Below are positions 15,745-24,435 of a stretch of DNA of 32,325 bases, in pieces. A model generated the notes under the pieces. The model ran no database searches and was not told where the DNA came from. It saw nothing but the letters and a program-made list of their open reading frames with translations. Origin of the DNA: Promethearchaeia archaeon (GTDB lineage Archaea > Asgardarchaeota > Lokiarchaeia > Sigyniarchaeales > SOKP01); assembly GCA_029856155.1 (NCBI GenBank), contig JAHQWL010000059.1, forward strand, positions 1 to 32,325, read 5' to 3'. A program made the translations under genes and the position numbers. Positions within the stretch are counted from its first letter, which is position 1; every line of letters begins with the position of its first letter.

Positions 15745-16365
15745 TTCCTCTAAAAATTATTTCCTTGATAGAATTTTATTTTCAAACCGTTTTCAGAGTC
15801 TTTTATCAGAGGAAACATTATAATAAAACTTTTATTTTCAATACTCTATTATATTACTGGGAAAATGATGATGGAACACTGAGCATTATCGAGGGCTCAT
15901 ACGACTAAAAAATGAATATGGTGCGCAAAAAAATGCTTATATCCTGAATTTAATAATCAGAAAATGCAAAAACTAATACGGGCTCTTTACAGAGCAATGG
16001 TACAAACCACCGCAATGAAAGTAGAGTCAGCAACCCAGATTTGCGACATGATTATGTCCCAACTTTACAAAAGCCTGACATGAGAGAACATCTTAGATTT
16101 AAAGGGAAGGATTCCTTAAAATGAATAAGACTGTGTTAGTGTTTCAGGCGACAAAAAATTTAAGAAAAACAAAATCATTATTACAACACCTCATTATAAA
16201 TTCATCAACTTTTCCTTAAATTTTGTTATACTTTAAAACATAAGCTACATAATAAAAGAACATTTTTTATTAAGTTAATTTTAAATTTGCTAATTTTATG
16301 TTTTAATAGAACTTGGAACAATGGGATATTTTATATAATTAATTAAAATTCTAGTGATTCTATCA
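15745..16365 (+). other. 0.6 kb non-coding region with a higher-GC, possibly decayed core
   Basis: The interval between the roadblock and longin-like genes has no long frame. The core, about 15830-16180, is less AT-rich than its surroundings (about 41% GC for 15961-16080 by hand count). Short open stretches occur in all three plus frames, for example 15916-16080, which includes an ATG at 15964 and reads MQKLIRALYRAMVQTTAMKV, and an adjacent frame reading YWENDDGTLSIIEGSYD at about 15850-15905. This could be a decayed gene or mobile element, or a non-coding RNA; I cannot name the parent. A 5 bp GCTCT/AGAGC hairpin lies near 15982-15995. Confidence 0.4.
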
Positions 16366-16860
16366 ATGCACCTAGTTTTAACATATTTTCACCAAATTCA
16401 AGGACCAAACGTGTTAATATCATATCCAGATGAAAAATTAGAGGAACATATCATAAATAAACTCAAAAAGTTTTTTGACTTAGAAATCGATGAAAACTTT
16501 TTTGAAATCATTCTTATAACAAAAAAGAAGAAGATCGTCAATTTTCATTTTGAAGTTCCTTCTGAATGGGCACGCGGCAAAAAAGAATTTGCTATGCTCT
16601 CACTGATAATGAAAATAGATTACAAAAGCGAAGATTTTTATGCATTTATTGTTGACAGCAGCTATAAAATCCTAAAAACAGAGAATGTTTATAAAGCTTT
16701 TTATAAAGGGGATGATTTTCATAATGGCACTGATATAGAAATTGATGTTGCTTATGAACAGATTAGAAAGATACTTTTTAACTGTTTGACAAGTCTAATA
16801 GCTAGAATTGAGGATAAGATTAAAGGTGTAAATAAAAAAGATCCTTTCCCGTTTTCTTAA
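16366..16860 (+). CDS. longin-like protein of an Asgard type
   Basis: The 164-residue protein opens with HLVLTYFHQIQGPNVLISYP, the strand-loop-strand start of longin/roadblock-fold proteins that carry a GP pair. It continues with FHFEVPSEWARGKKEFAMLSLIM, a block I associate with longin-like proteins of Asgard archaea; this association is from memory and not checked. Longin domains act in membrane trafficking and GTPase regulation in eukaryotes; the archaeal role is unknown. An upstream GTG (16354) would add four residues. It closes the tfb, roadblock-like, roadblock, longin-like series, although 0.6 kb from the previous gene, so it probably has its own promoter. Confidence 0.55.
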   Translation: MHLVLTYFHQIQGPNVLISYPDEKLEEHIINKLKKFFDLEIDENFFEIILITKKKKIVNFHFEVPSEWARGKKEFAMLSLIMKIDYKSEDFYAFIVDSSYKILKTENVYKAFYKGDDFHNGTDIEIDVAYEQIRKILFNCLTSLIARIEDKIKGVNKKDPFPFS

Positions 16861-16984
16861 AATTTAAATTTAGAACGAGTATTTAATTTGAAAATATTTA
16901 GAATTGGATTTATAGATTTCTGAAGTATTTGCATATATAGTTTTTAGACTCAGATTTCTGTATTTGATTATTTTAAGAAATTTT

Positions 16985-17003
16985 AAAAAAAAACTTTTTT
17001 TTT
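16985..17003. terminator. A9-C-T11 bidirectional terminator
   Basis: An A9 run (16985-16993) next to a T11 run (16995-17005) between convergent genes gives a U-tract for either transcript. The T run extends into the stop codon region of the ABC permease. Confidence 0.5.
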
Positions 17004-17744
17004 TTATTTATTTCCAAATTTTTTGAATAATATTATACCTAATATAACAATTATAATGCTTACTATCGAAACAAAAGCAAAATCGATTAATAAATTGCTA
17101 CTTAACAAAGAAGCTCCGCTATATATCGAAGATATTGCATCTGTTGCATAATAACTAGGAAGTACCATAGCAATGGGTCTTGTGGTATTAGTAATCGGTA
17201 TAAATGTACCAAAAAACATTTGAGGTAAAATAAATATAAACGACAATCCTGTTGCAGTTCCAGAGCTTTTCGAAATTGTTGCTGTTATAAGGCCTAATCC
17301 TACAGAGCTAAGAGAGAAAATAGCCATTAATAGAAATGCTAACAATATTCCTCCTATATTCGTGCTAGGACTGAAGCCAAAAGGTAATGCAAGTATAAAT
17401 ACTAAAAGTACTTGTAACATTGCTATAATCATATTCGAAATAATTTGGCTTCCCATGAAATCTCCAGAAGTCATAGGTGTTGCATTCAATCTTCTTAACA
17501 AACCTTGTTCTCTTATATCACTGAAAGATTGAGCGACTGTCATGATTATAAATATGCAGGCATATGCAAATAATCCTGGTGCCATTGCATTAAAACTCAT
17601 CCCGAGTTCGGGATCACTAAAAGCGACACCAAAAACTAAAGTAAGCACCGCGGGAAATAAAAGCATTAGAAATAAAAATGCTGGTTCTCGAATTACTTTT
17701 TTTAATTCCATTTTTAATAATGCTATAATTCTTTGAATTTTCAT
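17004..17744 (-). CDS. ABC-2 type transporter permease
   Basis: This 246-residue permease has six predicted membrane helices in the ABC2_membrane layout: a first helix in FLFLMLLFPAVLTLVFGV, then the cytosolic element DIREQGLLRRLNATPMTSGDF and further helices to the C-terminus. The REQGTLRRLxxTP-type motif is characteristic of permeases of lipid, drug and antibiotic exporters. It begins immediately after the stop of the ATPase gene, with GGAGGGG inside the ATPase end as ribosome-binding site, so the two are translated together. Substrate unknown. Confidence 0.88.
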   Translation of the reverse strand: MKIQRIIALLKMELKKVIREPAFLFLMLLFPAVLTLVFGVAFSDPELGMSFNAMAPGLFAYACIFIIMTVAQSFSDIREQGLLRRLNATPMTSGDFMGSQIISNMIIAMLQVLLVFILALPFGFSPSTNIGGILLAFLLMAIFSLSSVGLGLITATISKSSGTATGLSFIFILPQMFFGTFIPITNTTRPIAMVLPSYYATDAISSIYSGASLLSSNLLIDFAFVSIVSIIIVILGIILFKKFGNK

Positions 17745-18569
17745 TCACATCCCCTCCATAATCCTTCTACCTGTAATTTTCATAAACACACCCTCTAGAT
17801 TATCTGATTGGTATTTTTCCATTAATTCTTTAGGTGAACCAATATCCAATAATTCGCCATAATCTATAATAGCAACTCTATCGCATAATGCTTCTGCTTC
17901 CTCAATATAATGAGTGGTTAAAAATATTGTTTTGTTTACTTTTTTCAGGCTACCTATAAATTCCCATGTTTTTCTTCGAACTCGTGGATCCATTCCAACT
18001 GTGGGTTCATCTAAAAATAAAATCATTGGATCATGAATTAATGCAATTATCATGTTTAATTGACGAAGCATTCCACCACTATAGCCTTTAGACTTTCTCT
18101 TACTAGCTTTTGCAAGATCTAAAGTTTTTAAAAGAGTTTCTGTTCGTCTTTTTATCTCATCTTTTGGCATTAAATGAAGATTCCCAAAAAGTTCAATATT
18201 TTCTTTTCCAGAAAGTTGTTTAAAAACTGCAGCTTCTTGAGGACAAACTCCAATTAACTCTTTTATATTCGGTAAATCTTCATGAATATCATAACCGTTT
18301 ATTAAAGCGGTCCCATCAGTAGGTTTAAGTAATCCAATCAACATTTGAATAGTAGTAGTTTTTCCCGCACCATTTGGCCCCAAAAAACCAAATAATTCTC
18401 CAGATTTAACTTGAAATGAAATACCATCAACAGCTTTCACATCATCTAAACCTTTTTTCCCTCTAAAATGCTTCTTAAGATCTCTAACATCAATTGATAT
18501 TTCACTATTTGGATAGCGTATATTTTCAGGTTTTTCATATGGTTTTGTTCTATTTTTTATTTCTGCCAT
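17745..18569 (-). CDS. ABC transporter ATP-binding protein
   Basis: All nucleotide-binding motifs are present: Walker A GPNGAGKT at 64-71, Q-loop Q111, signature YSGGM at 163-167 followed by LRQL, Walker B with LFLDE at 184-188, the D-loop VGMDP, and the switch H220. It powers the adjacent ABC-2 permease and belongs to the DrrA/CcmA-type exporter group. At 274 residues it is complete, with a short N-terminal extension of about 24 residues before the fold begins. It is first in a two-gene operon. Confidence 0.93.
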   Translation of the reverse strand: MAEIKNRTKPYEKPENIRYPNSEISIDVRDLKKHFRGKKGLDDVKAVDGISFQVKSGELFGFLGPNGAGKTTTIQMLIGLLKPTDGTALINGYDIHEDLPNIKELIGVCPQEAAVFKQLSGKENIELFGNLHLMPKDEIKRRTETLLKTLDLAKASKRKSKGYSGGMLRQLNMIIALIHDPMILFLDEPTVGMDPRVRRKTWEFIGSLKKVNKTIFLTTHYIEEAEALCDRVAIIDYGELLDIGSPKELMEKYQSDNLEGVFMKITGRRIMEGM

Positions 18570-18910
18570 TTTTTTACACTTTAATTTTTTTGTTATTTAG
18601 CTTAACTTTTAAAATATTATAAAACATTCTTAGTCCAATATTTGATATTGAATTATGAAAAATCGTATATAATATTAATGCAAACTTAGTCTATCTAAAA
18701 GGGAAAAAAAGTATAAGAAAATTGGGACTTTCTTAACCCATCTGGGTGATAAAGTATACAAAAAAAATATTTTTTTTATATTAATTTTTAAATTGGTTCT
18801 TTTTGGACTTTCTTCAAATATTTAGAAATCTGTATATAAATCAATTCTTCAACATTGGTTCCCATTATTTAAACTAGTAATTGAAAAAAAAGAATATCTG
18901 TCACTATTAT
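18570..18910. other. intergenic region, no gene seen
   Basis: This 341 bp spacer lies upstream of the ABC operon and downstream of the Lrp-like regulator. It contains a small inverted repeat (ACCCA/TGGGT near 18737-18748), two copies of GGACTTTCTT (18724 and 18805 areas) and an A8-TA-T8 tract near 18762-18779 that could stop transcription of the regulator. No coding frame is evident. Confidence 0.4.
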
Positions 18911-19846
18911 TTAATTTGATTTAGAATTAATTTCGTTTACCTTATCCTCTAAAAATGTATCAATCCAAGTTGGAAACATTTTTCCCTCAATTAATACTGT
19001 TAGATCAATCTGGTCGTAGTTTTCTGATAAAAGTAAAGCCTGTAATTCTTGAAGTTCTTTCATGGATTGAGTCCATATAGAAATAAATTTTAGGTTAGGA
19101 AGATTACTAAACGACCAGATAAAGAGAATTTTTGAACCGAGTTTTTGTTTTAATTTTACTTCAAGTTCATTATCATCAATAATTTTATTGGGATCTAATT
19201 TTAAGTTTATCATTGAAGGTATTATTCCTGTTTTATCAGGATACCAGTCTATTTGAAATTGAATAAGAAAATTTTCACTTAAGCGATCTAATCTTCTTCT
19301 TATTGTTTTAGTTGAAGCCCCAACTTCAAGGGCAATGTCAGAGATTGATTTCCTAGAATTATTTTTTAATGAATTAATAATAAGATAATCTAAATCAGTA
19401 GGTGGTTTAAAATTCAATTCTTCTAAAGGAATGGGTGGCATTCTTTTATCAATGCCAATAATCAGATCTTTTAAATTTCCTATTTTACGAATAAATGACA
19501 CTAAGGTGTCTAATTCTCCAATATTCCTAAGATATGCATGTATATAAAAAGTATTCCCACTCCCTTGTGTAACATTATATATATATTCATTTTCTCCTAA
19601 TTTGTTTATCAATTGCTTTTTTTGTCTTAAATCTGAAAGACCATATATAATAATATTAGTTATTCCTGGAAAATTCGCAAATCCTAATTTTGCTTTAAAT
19701 CCTTGTATTACTTCGAGGTCAACTAAAGATTTTACTCTTTTATGAATAGAATTTACACTCATATTATATTTTTCAGCTAATTCTTTGTACGGTATCCTTG
19801 AATTAGCCATTAACATTAATGAGAGTGAAATATCTATTTCATCCAT
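18911..19846 (-). CDS. double-module Lrp/AsnC-like transcriptional regulator
   Basis: The 311-residue protein again carries two Lrp-type units. HTH 1 (about 5-50, YKELAEKYNMSVNSIHKRVKSL) is followed by a RAM-like domain (about 60-130). HTH 2 (about 150-195, SISDIALEVGASTKTIRRRLDRL) is followed by a second, more divergent RAM-like domain to about 290. It shares architecture with the regulator next to ahcY but little obvious sequence. It is divergent from trmY with a 117 bp spacer, and so may control the trmY operon or itself. Ligand unknown. Confidence 0.75.
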   Translation of the reverse strand: MDEIDISLSLMLMANSRIPYKELAEKYNMSVNSIHKRVKSLVDLEVIQGFKAKLGFANFPGITNIIIYGLSDLRQKKQLINKLGENEYIYNVTQGSGNTFYIHAYLRNIGELDTLVSFIRKIGNLKDLIIGIDKRMPPIPLEELNFKPPTDLDYLIINSLKNNSRKSISDIALEVGASTKTIRRRLDRLSENFLIQFQIDWYPDKTGIIPSMINLKLDPNKIIDDNELEVKLKQKLGSKILFIWSFSNLPNLKFISIWTQSMKELQELQALLLSENYDQIDLTVLIEGKMFPTWIDTFLEDKVNEINSKSN

Positions 19847-19963
19847 GTTCTCATCTAAGCTTTTTCGAATTTTAATAGTCTGATTATTTTATTATCAATT
19901 CTTATTATAATACATTTAATTAAAAAACGGTTTCTTATATATATTAAATAAATTACTAATGTC

Positions 19964-20563
19964 ATGACTATTATCTTCTTTATAAAATCTAAAACAGCAA
20001 ATGTTGATAAGTATACTATAAAAGATATTCCTGGATCCTCAGGAAGATTAGACGTCATTTCAAGATGTATTCTGTCAGCAATACTAAGTAATGATGATTT
20101 TGAAAGAATTGTTCAGATATGGGTTTTTTTGGATCGTTATGGCACCTTTATTTTCAACCCCGCATTTTTCAATTATGAAATTTTTCCTAAAAATGAATTA
20201 CTCTTTACGGATTATTTCGCTAGATTCCTTCAAAAAAACAAGAATACAAAAGATCATTCATTAAATCTATTGAGTTCTTCGATTAAGGACTCAGAAATGA
20301 ACATAATAGAAGCTATAATTCATTTTAAGCAGTTAAATTATAAGCTTTATATTTTAAATGAACAAGGTCAAGATTTTTTTAAATTAATAAGTAAGATCCG
20401 AGAAGAAGAGAACACTATTTTTATAATTGGAAGTCAAGAAGACGAATTTATCTACTCAAAGGAATTATCAGCGTTAAAGCTTCCAATGATTAGCATTGGA
20501 AATCGATCGTATTTAGCTTCCTCAGTTATTCGATTATTGAAATTACACTTGTTAGCATTATAA
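19964..20563 (+). CDS. trmY: tRNA pseudouridine-54 N1-methyltransferase TrmY
   Basis: TrmY methylates N1 of pseudouridine 54 in the T-loop of archaeal tRNA, using SAM. The N-terminal motif IKDIPGSSGRLDVISRCILS (about 19-38) is diagnostic, and the C-terminal SPOUT knot region reads ISIGNRSYLASSVIRLLKLHL, where SAM binds. The 199-residue length is typical for this family (formerly DUF358). It leads a plus-strand run with a CDP-alcohol phosphatidyltransferase (71 bp gap) and ribosomal protein S26e. Together with arcS and raSEA it gives this window three tRNA-modification genes. Confidence 0.88.
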   Translation: MTIIFFIKSKTANVDKYTIKDIPGSSGRLDVISRCILSAILSNDDFERIVQIWVFLDRYGTFIFNPAFFNYEIFPKNELLFTDYFARFLQKNKNTKDHSLNLLSSSIKDSEMNIIEAIIHFKQLNYKLYILNEQGQDFFKLISKIREEENTIFIIGSQEDEFIYSKELSALKLPMISIGNRSYLASSVIRLLKLHLLAL

Positions 20564-20634
20564 TAAATTTTTTATTGTAATAAAATTTTAAAAATTATAA
20601 TCTAAATTATTGGATATTAGGAATTATTAATCAA

Positions 20635-21354
20635 TTGAATGAGATAAAAGAAAATAAAAAAAGAGCTCGACAGAAGGAAATTTCAAGTAGATATATAGAT
20701 CGCCCAGTAGAATTTTTAATTAAACACAATTTTACACCTAATAAGATTTCTTATATAGGATTTATATTTACACTAATCGGCTCATTATTAATGGCAATAT
20801 ACGGGTTGTATTTTTCTATATGGCTTTCTTGGATAATTCCATGTGTTTTAGGATTGGCAGGTGCTTTTGATTTATTTGATGGTGAAGTAGCGAGAAGAAC
20901 AGGTAATGAAACTCAGGCTGGTGCATTTCTAGATTCAAATTTAGATAGACTTTCTGATGCTATACTTATTTTAGGTTTAATCTATGGAGGTTTGGTAAAT
21001 TATATTTTAGGATATATCATATTGTTTTTAGTTATTATGATCTCTTATATACGTTCAAGAGCTGAAAGCGAAGGTGTTAATATGAAAGGTATTGGATTTA
21101 TGGAACGAGCCGAACGGATTTTATTTTTACTTTTTGCTATAATTATAGAACTAATATTCTATTTTATTACAATACTATTATATAATGATCCTATAACAGT
21201 TTTTATACCATATATTACCAGAATACCAGTCACTCCAATTTTTCTTATTAGTATTATAATTTTTACTTTTGCATTGATTTATACTGTTGTACAAAGATTA
21301 AGTTTTTCTTTTAAAATATTAAAGACCTTAAATACGAATATAGAGGATAATTAG
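20635..21354 (+). CDS. CDP-alcohol phosphatidyltransferase (archaeal lipid headgroup synthesis)
   Basis: This integral membrane enzyme of 239 residues joins a CDP-activated lipid to an alcohol. The family signature is complete: D79-LF-D82-G83-EV-A86-R87, then G97, D100 and D104, which bind two metal ions and the CDP headgroup. About six hydrophobic segments follow the amphipathic start. The closest known archaeal enzymes are archaetidylinositol-phosphate synthases, so CDP-archaeol plus inositol phosphate is the best guess; archaetidylserine or glycerol-type acceptors are alternatives. The start is TTG with AGGA about 13 nt upstream. It sits between trmY and the S26e gene. Confidence 0.85.
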   Translation: MNEIKENKKRARQKEISSRYIDRPVEFLIKHNFTPNKISYIGFIFTLIGSLLMAIYGLYFSIWLSWIIPCVLGLAGAFDLFDGEVARRTGNETQAGAFLDSNLDRLSDAILILGLIYGGLVNYILGYIILFLVIMISYIRSRAESEGVNMKGIGFMERAERILFLLFAIIIELIFYFITILLYNDPITVFIPYITRIPVTPIFLISIIIFTFALIYTVVQRLSFSFKILKTLNTNIEDN

Positions 21355-21493
21355 TTAGATTCGTTCAATAATTTGTTTGTTACTCATTTTTATAGTTTTT
21401 TATGGTTAAAGATAAATTTTTTAAGTTTTAGACAATTTAAATTGTGTATAAATGTGAAGATTAACAAGAAAAAATAAAAAATAGCTGATTTTT

Positions 21494-21766
21494 ATTCCAA
21501 AAAAGAGAAAAAGTGGCGGTAGAAGCGGATCTAGTAAAGGACAGTATGCAAAAGTTCAGTGTGCTAAGTGTGGTCGAACTGTTGCTCGTAGCAAAGCTAA
21601 AGCTGTAACAAGAAGAGTTTCTCTAGTTGATTCTCGGATGTATACTGAATTAAAGAAATCAGGAACGATAATTCAAACTCCAAGTAAGACAAAGTACTAC
21701 TGTATTTCATGTGCCATCCACAGCCATCAAATTTCACAACGAGATAAAAGTTTGAGGAAAGAATAG
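21494..21766 (+). CDS. rps26e: ribosomal protein S26e, no standard start codon
   Basis: The frame encodes a basic 90-residue zinc-ribbon protein of the small subunit, found in eukaryotes and some archaea. It has a PKKRKSGGR-type N-terminus, Cys pairs C23/C26 and C70/C73, and the conserved VQCAKCGRTVARSKA and YYCISCAIHSH blocks. S26e lines the mRNA exit channel in eukaryotic ribosomes. No ATG, GTG or TTG precedes the conserved region: after the in-frame TAG at 21482-21484 come CTG (21485), ATT (21488), TTT and ATT (21494). The ATT at 21494 gives (M)PKKRKSGGR, the expected N-terminus, so I place the start there; CTG is the alternative. No ribosome-binding site is visible. Confidence 0.88.
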   Translation: MPKKRKSGGRSGSSKGQYAKVQCAKCGRTVARSKAKAVTRRVSLVDSRMYTELKKSGTIIQTPSKTKYYCISCAIHSHQISQRDKSLRKE

Positions 21767-21787
21767 CCATTCTTTTACTGTATTGTA

Positions 21788-23779
21788 TTACAGATTTAAT
21801 TGTTTAAAGAAAGATGGAAGAGTATAATTAATTTGAACTTTATCTATTGTTGTTATCTCGATAATTGCGCGGATTAAAAACATATTTTTTAAGTCTTCAT
21901 CTGGTTCATATATTTTAACTTTCGCATTTGGTTTTATCTTAAGATTATAATTTTCAGCAATTCCAGTCACATTTTCACTTGTTTTCAATTTAATACCTAA
22001 TAATCCCAGTTCATAATGAGAAACAATAAAAAGAATTTGGTCTTGAGTATCTTTTACTTTTTCGAAATATACTACTTCTAAGTAATCATCTTTAAGTTCT
22101 TTCGGTAATGCTGAGTAGGGGATAATTTTTTTTTTTCCTGTAATATACGGGAATGGAGTATAAAATAAGAGATTAAAGCTTGATATTTTTTTAATTTGTT
22201 CATTGTATTTTTCAACATCTTTGATAGAGTACGCCTTATCTAATAAGACATCTAGTTTATCAACAGCATCTTCTGCTGAATAACCAGCTAATACGGTTGC
22301 GATGTACGATCTTTTTAATTTCTCTATTAAAATTTCACTTTTGAAATTTAATTTATAGTCAATCGAGATTTCTAAGGCTTGATTGTAAAGATTTGTAGCT
22401 ATTTGAGAATGCCCTAGAGCTAAGAAATAGTCTCCTAGTTCACTAAATACTATTATTGCATCAAGAAAATTCTTTTCTAAATCCATAACCGAGATTTCCT
22501 CCATGATATTAAATGCCGTATTCCTATCCTCCCCTTGGATATAAAGAGCTATAGCTTTACCTATTAGACATTTTAATCTTAGCTTATCATCACCATAAAT
22601 ATCAGCTAATTCTTCAGTAAAATTGTATTGTCTAATTGCTTCTACATATAACCCATGGAATAAATAAATTAAAGCCTTTACATAATTTAAAGTTAAACAT
22701 GTTTTGTAATTCTGAATTATTATTGAAAATAATGCGGCTCTTTCAAGAGAATCTACTGCAGAATTAATACGACCAAGAGAAACTAATAAAAATGCTCGCA
22801 AAAATTCCATTTTACTAATTTCAGAACAGATTAACTGCTCAACAATCTCATAATCCTTCACATTTGTTAATTGTCCTGAAGCTACTTGAAGTAGAGAAAC
22901 TAAAAATCCATTACCTGTTTTTAAAAACTTAACTGCATCTTTCGGAATACTTTTTATTATCGCCTCTCTAGCGCGGATCAAATACTCTCTTGATATTTTT
23001 AAATTTTCTAGGAATTTTGTAATCCCAAATATTTTTTCCTCTTCAGTTTGGGAAATTTTTTGATTTTCAATATATTTTTCAGAAATATTTATTTCATCTG
23101 CATATTTCGAAGCTCCAATTTCAAATTTTACACCAGCATCTGGGTTTTCTAACTCAAGATCCTGTGATAAAATTGAGGTTTCTGTGACAGCTATTGCCTT
23201 TTCAATCAACCAAGTAATTTTTTGTTCAGCAGGATAGATTTTAGAGCGTTCAATCATATAGGATAAAGTATAATTCAAACTTCTTTTCCATAGTTCTTTA
23301 AAATATTTTCTCATCTGAGCATCAACAATTGTTCTCTGAATCTTTAGAAGAAAACTTGAAAGAGATAATATATTGATTTTATTTTTATAGAGTAAGTTTG
23401 TATTCTTTGCTAACTTAAAATCATCAGTTACAAGATGAACGGGAATAGCCTGATTTTCATTCAATAATCTATTTCCTATGCAAACAAGTGTGAGATCAGG
23501 ATCTTGAGCAGGAAATCTTATGTTAAATTGACTTAGTTTGTCTTTAATGGCAGCAATTTGATTTGGTAATACTTCTACTACATTTACGAAACTTTTTAAT
23601 TTATCTTTATAAGTATGAGGTGCTTTTATTTCATCAAATACTACTTGAGAAATATAATAATCATAGCCTAAATCCTCAGCAACTTTGTTTAAATTTCCTA
23701 AAATATTACGTGCTTTAATTTGCAGCATACAAATGAAGAAATTAGCGTCGAATATGATTCTTTCTTTTTTAGCAGGCAT
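21788..23779 (-). CDS. PIN-domain ribonuclease-like protein with TPR-like repeats
   Basis: Residues 1-155 form a PIN domain with the expected acidic residues: D11 (IIFDANFF), E50 (VVFDEIKAP), D93/D95 (AQDPDLTLV) and D119/D120 (HLVTDDFKLAKNTN). The layout resembles archaeal Nob1 and VapC-type nucleases, which cut RNA with divalent metal. Instead of the Nob1 zinc ribbon there is a long helical part (about 200-540) with TPR-like repeats around residues 320-500, and a mixed C-terminal domain. At 663 residues it is far longer than usual PIN proteins. It is convergent with S26e (21 bp between stops) and divergent from a MobB-like gene. The RNA target is unknown. Confidence 0.72.
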   Translation of the reverse strand: MPAKKERIIFDANFFICMLQIKARNILGNLNKVAEDLGYDYYISQVVFDEIKAPHTYKDKLKSFVNVVEVLPNQIAAIKDKLSQFNIRFPAQDPDLTLVCIGNRLLNENQAIPVHLVTDDFKLAKNTNLLYKNKINILSLSSFLLKIQRTIVDAQMRKYFKELWKRSLNYTLSYMIERSKIYPAEQKITWLIEKAIAVTETSILSQDLELENPDAGVKFEIGASKYADEINISEKYIENQKISQTEEEKIFGITKFLENLKISREYLIRAREAIIKSIPKDAVKFLKTGNGFLVSLLQVASGQLTNVKDYEIVEQLICSEISKMEFLRAFLLVSLGRINSAVDSLERAALFSIIIQNYKTCLTLNYVKALIYLFHGLYVEAIRQYNFTEELADIYGDDKLRLKCLIGKAIALYIQGEDRNTAFNIMEEISVMDLEKNFLDAIIVFSELGDYFLALGHSQIATNLYNQALEISIDYKLNFKSEILIEKLKRSYIATVLAGYSAEDAVDKLDVLLDKAYSIKDVEKYNEQIKKISSFNLLFYTPFPYITGKKKIIPYSALPKELKDDYLEVVYFEKVKDTQDQILFIVSHYELGLLGIKLKTSENVTGIAENYNLKIKPNAKVKIYEPDEDLKNMFLIRAIIEITTIDKVQINYTLPSFFKQLNL

Positions 23780-23871
23780 TGATTTTCAAAGTTATTGTGA
23801 ATTCTAGAGAAAAATCTTATTTAAATAAATATTAATTAGTAAAATAATATATTTTTTTTTCATTAAAATAA
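23780..23871. promoter_or_regulatory. divergent promoter spacer between PIN-TPR and mobB-like genes
   Basis: A 92 bp spacer separates two divergent starts and must contain both promoters. TTTAAATAAATATTAATT at 23820-23837 offers TATA-like sequence for either direction. No operator is recognisable. Confidence 0.35.
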
Positions 23872-24420
23872 ATGAAAATAGAAAAAGAATCGAAAATAAA
23901 TTATAGTATGAATTATAGAATTATTTCTGTCATTGGATATTCTGGCTCCGGGAAAACAAATTTTATTACAACCGCTACAGAATTATTAAAGAAAAAAATG
24001 AATTATAATGTCGCGGTTATAAAAAATATAAAAGAACATCCAATTGATAAAAAAGGAAAAGACTCTTATAAATTCACAGAAATTGGAGCTATTTATTCTG
24101 TGATTCAAAATGATAATAATGAATCAGCAATTTTTTTAAAAAAGGAAGAGATTAAACTGGAGTCGCTTTTAAAATGGTTATATAATGGCCCTTATAAATT
24201 TAACATCGTATTTACGGAAGGATTTAGGAATTTAAATAGCCCTACAGTATTATGCATATCTAATTTAAATGAAGTTGAAGAACAATTAACTAAAGACGTT
24301 AAAATGGTTTCTGGAGTAATATGTTTCAAGGATTTAAATAATAAAAATATCTCAGATTTGCCAATAGTAGATATAAAATCTCAATTTTCGAGATTTCTAG
24401 AAATATTTAATATTGTGTAA
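23872..24420 (+). CDS. mobB: MobB-like P-loop GTP-binding protein
   Basis: The 182-residue protein has a P-loop GYSGSGKT at 22-29, the KKGKDSYKFTEIGA block that corresponds to the conserved KDSxRxxxAGA motif of MobB, and a Walker-B-like FTEGFRN. MobB proteins bind GTP and assist synthesis of molybdopterin dinucleotide cofactors, working with MobA or MoeA. In this setting a tungsten/molybdenum cofactor for formate or aldehyde oxidoreductases is plausible. No other cofactor genes are in the window, so the role rests on family assignment. The 12-residue leader before the core could mean a later start, for example the ATG at 23908. Confidence 0.8.
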   Translation: MKIEKESKINYSMNYRIISVIGYSGSGKTNFITTATELLKKKMNYNVAVIKNIKEHPIDKKGKDSYKFTEIGAIYSVIQNDNNESAIFLKKEEIKLESLLKWLYNGPYKFNIVFTEGFRNLNSPTVLCISNLNEVEEQLTKDVKMVSGVICFKDLNNKNISDLPIVDIKSQFSRFLEIFNIV

Positions 24421-24435
24421 AAAATGATATTAAAA

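Noticed and set aside
15860..15915. Possible C/D-box guide RNA (ATGATGA near 15866 and CTGA near 15881)
   Set aside because: The boxes are only about 7 nt apart and no proper D', C' and terminal D boxes follow, so the spacing does not fit an archaeal C/D RNA.
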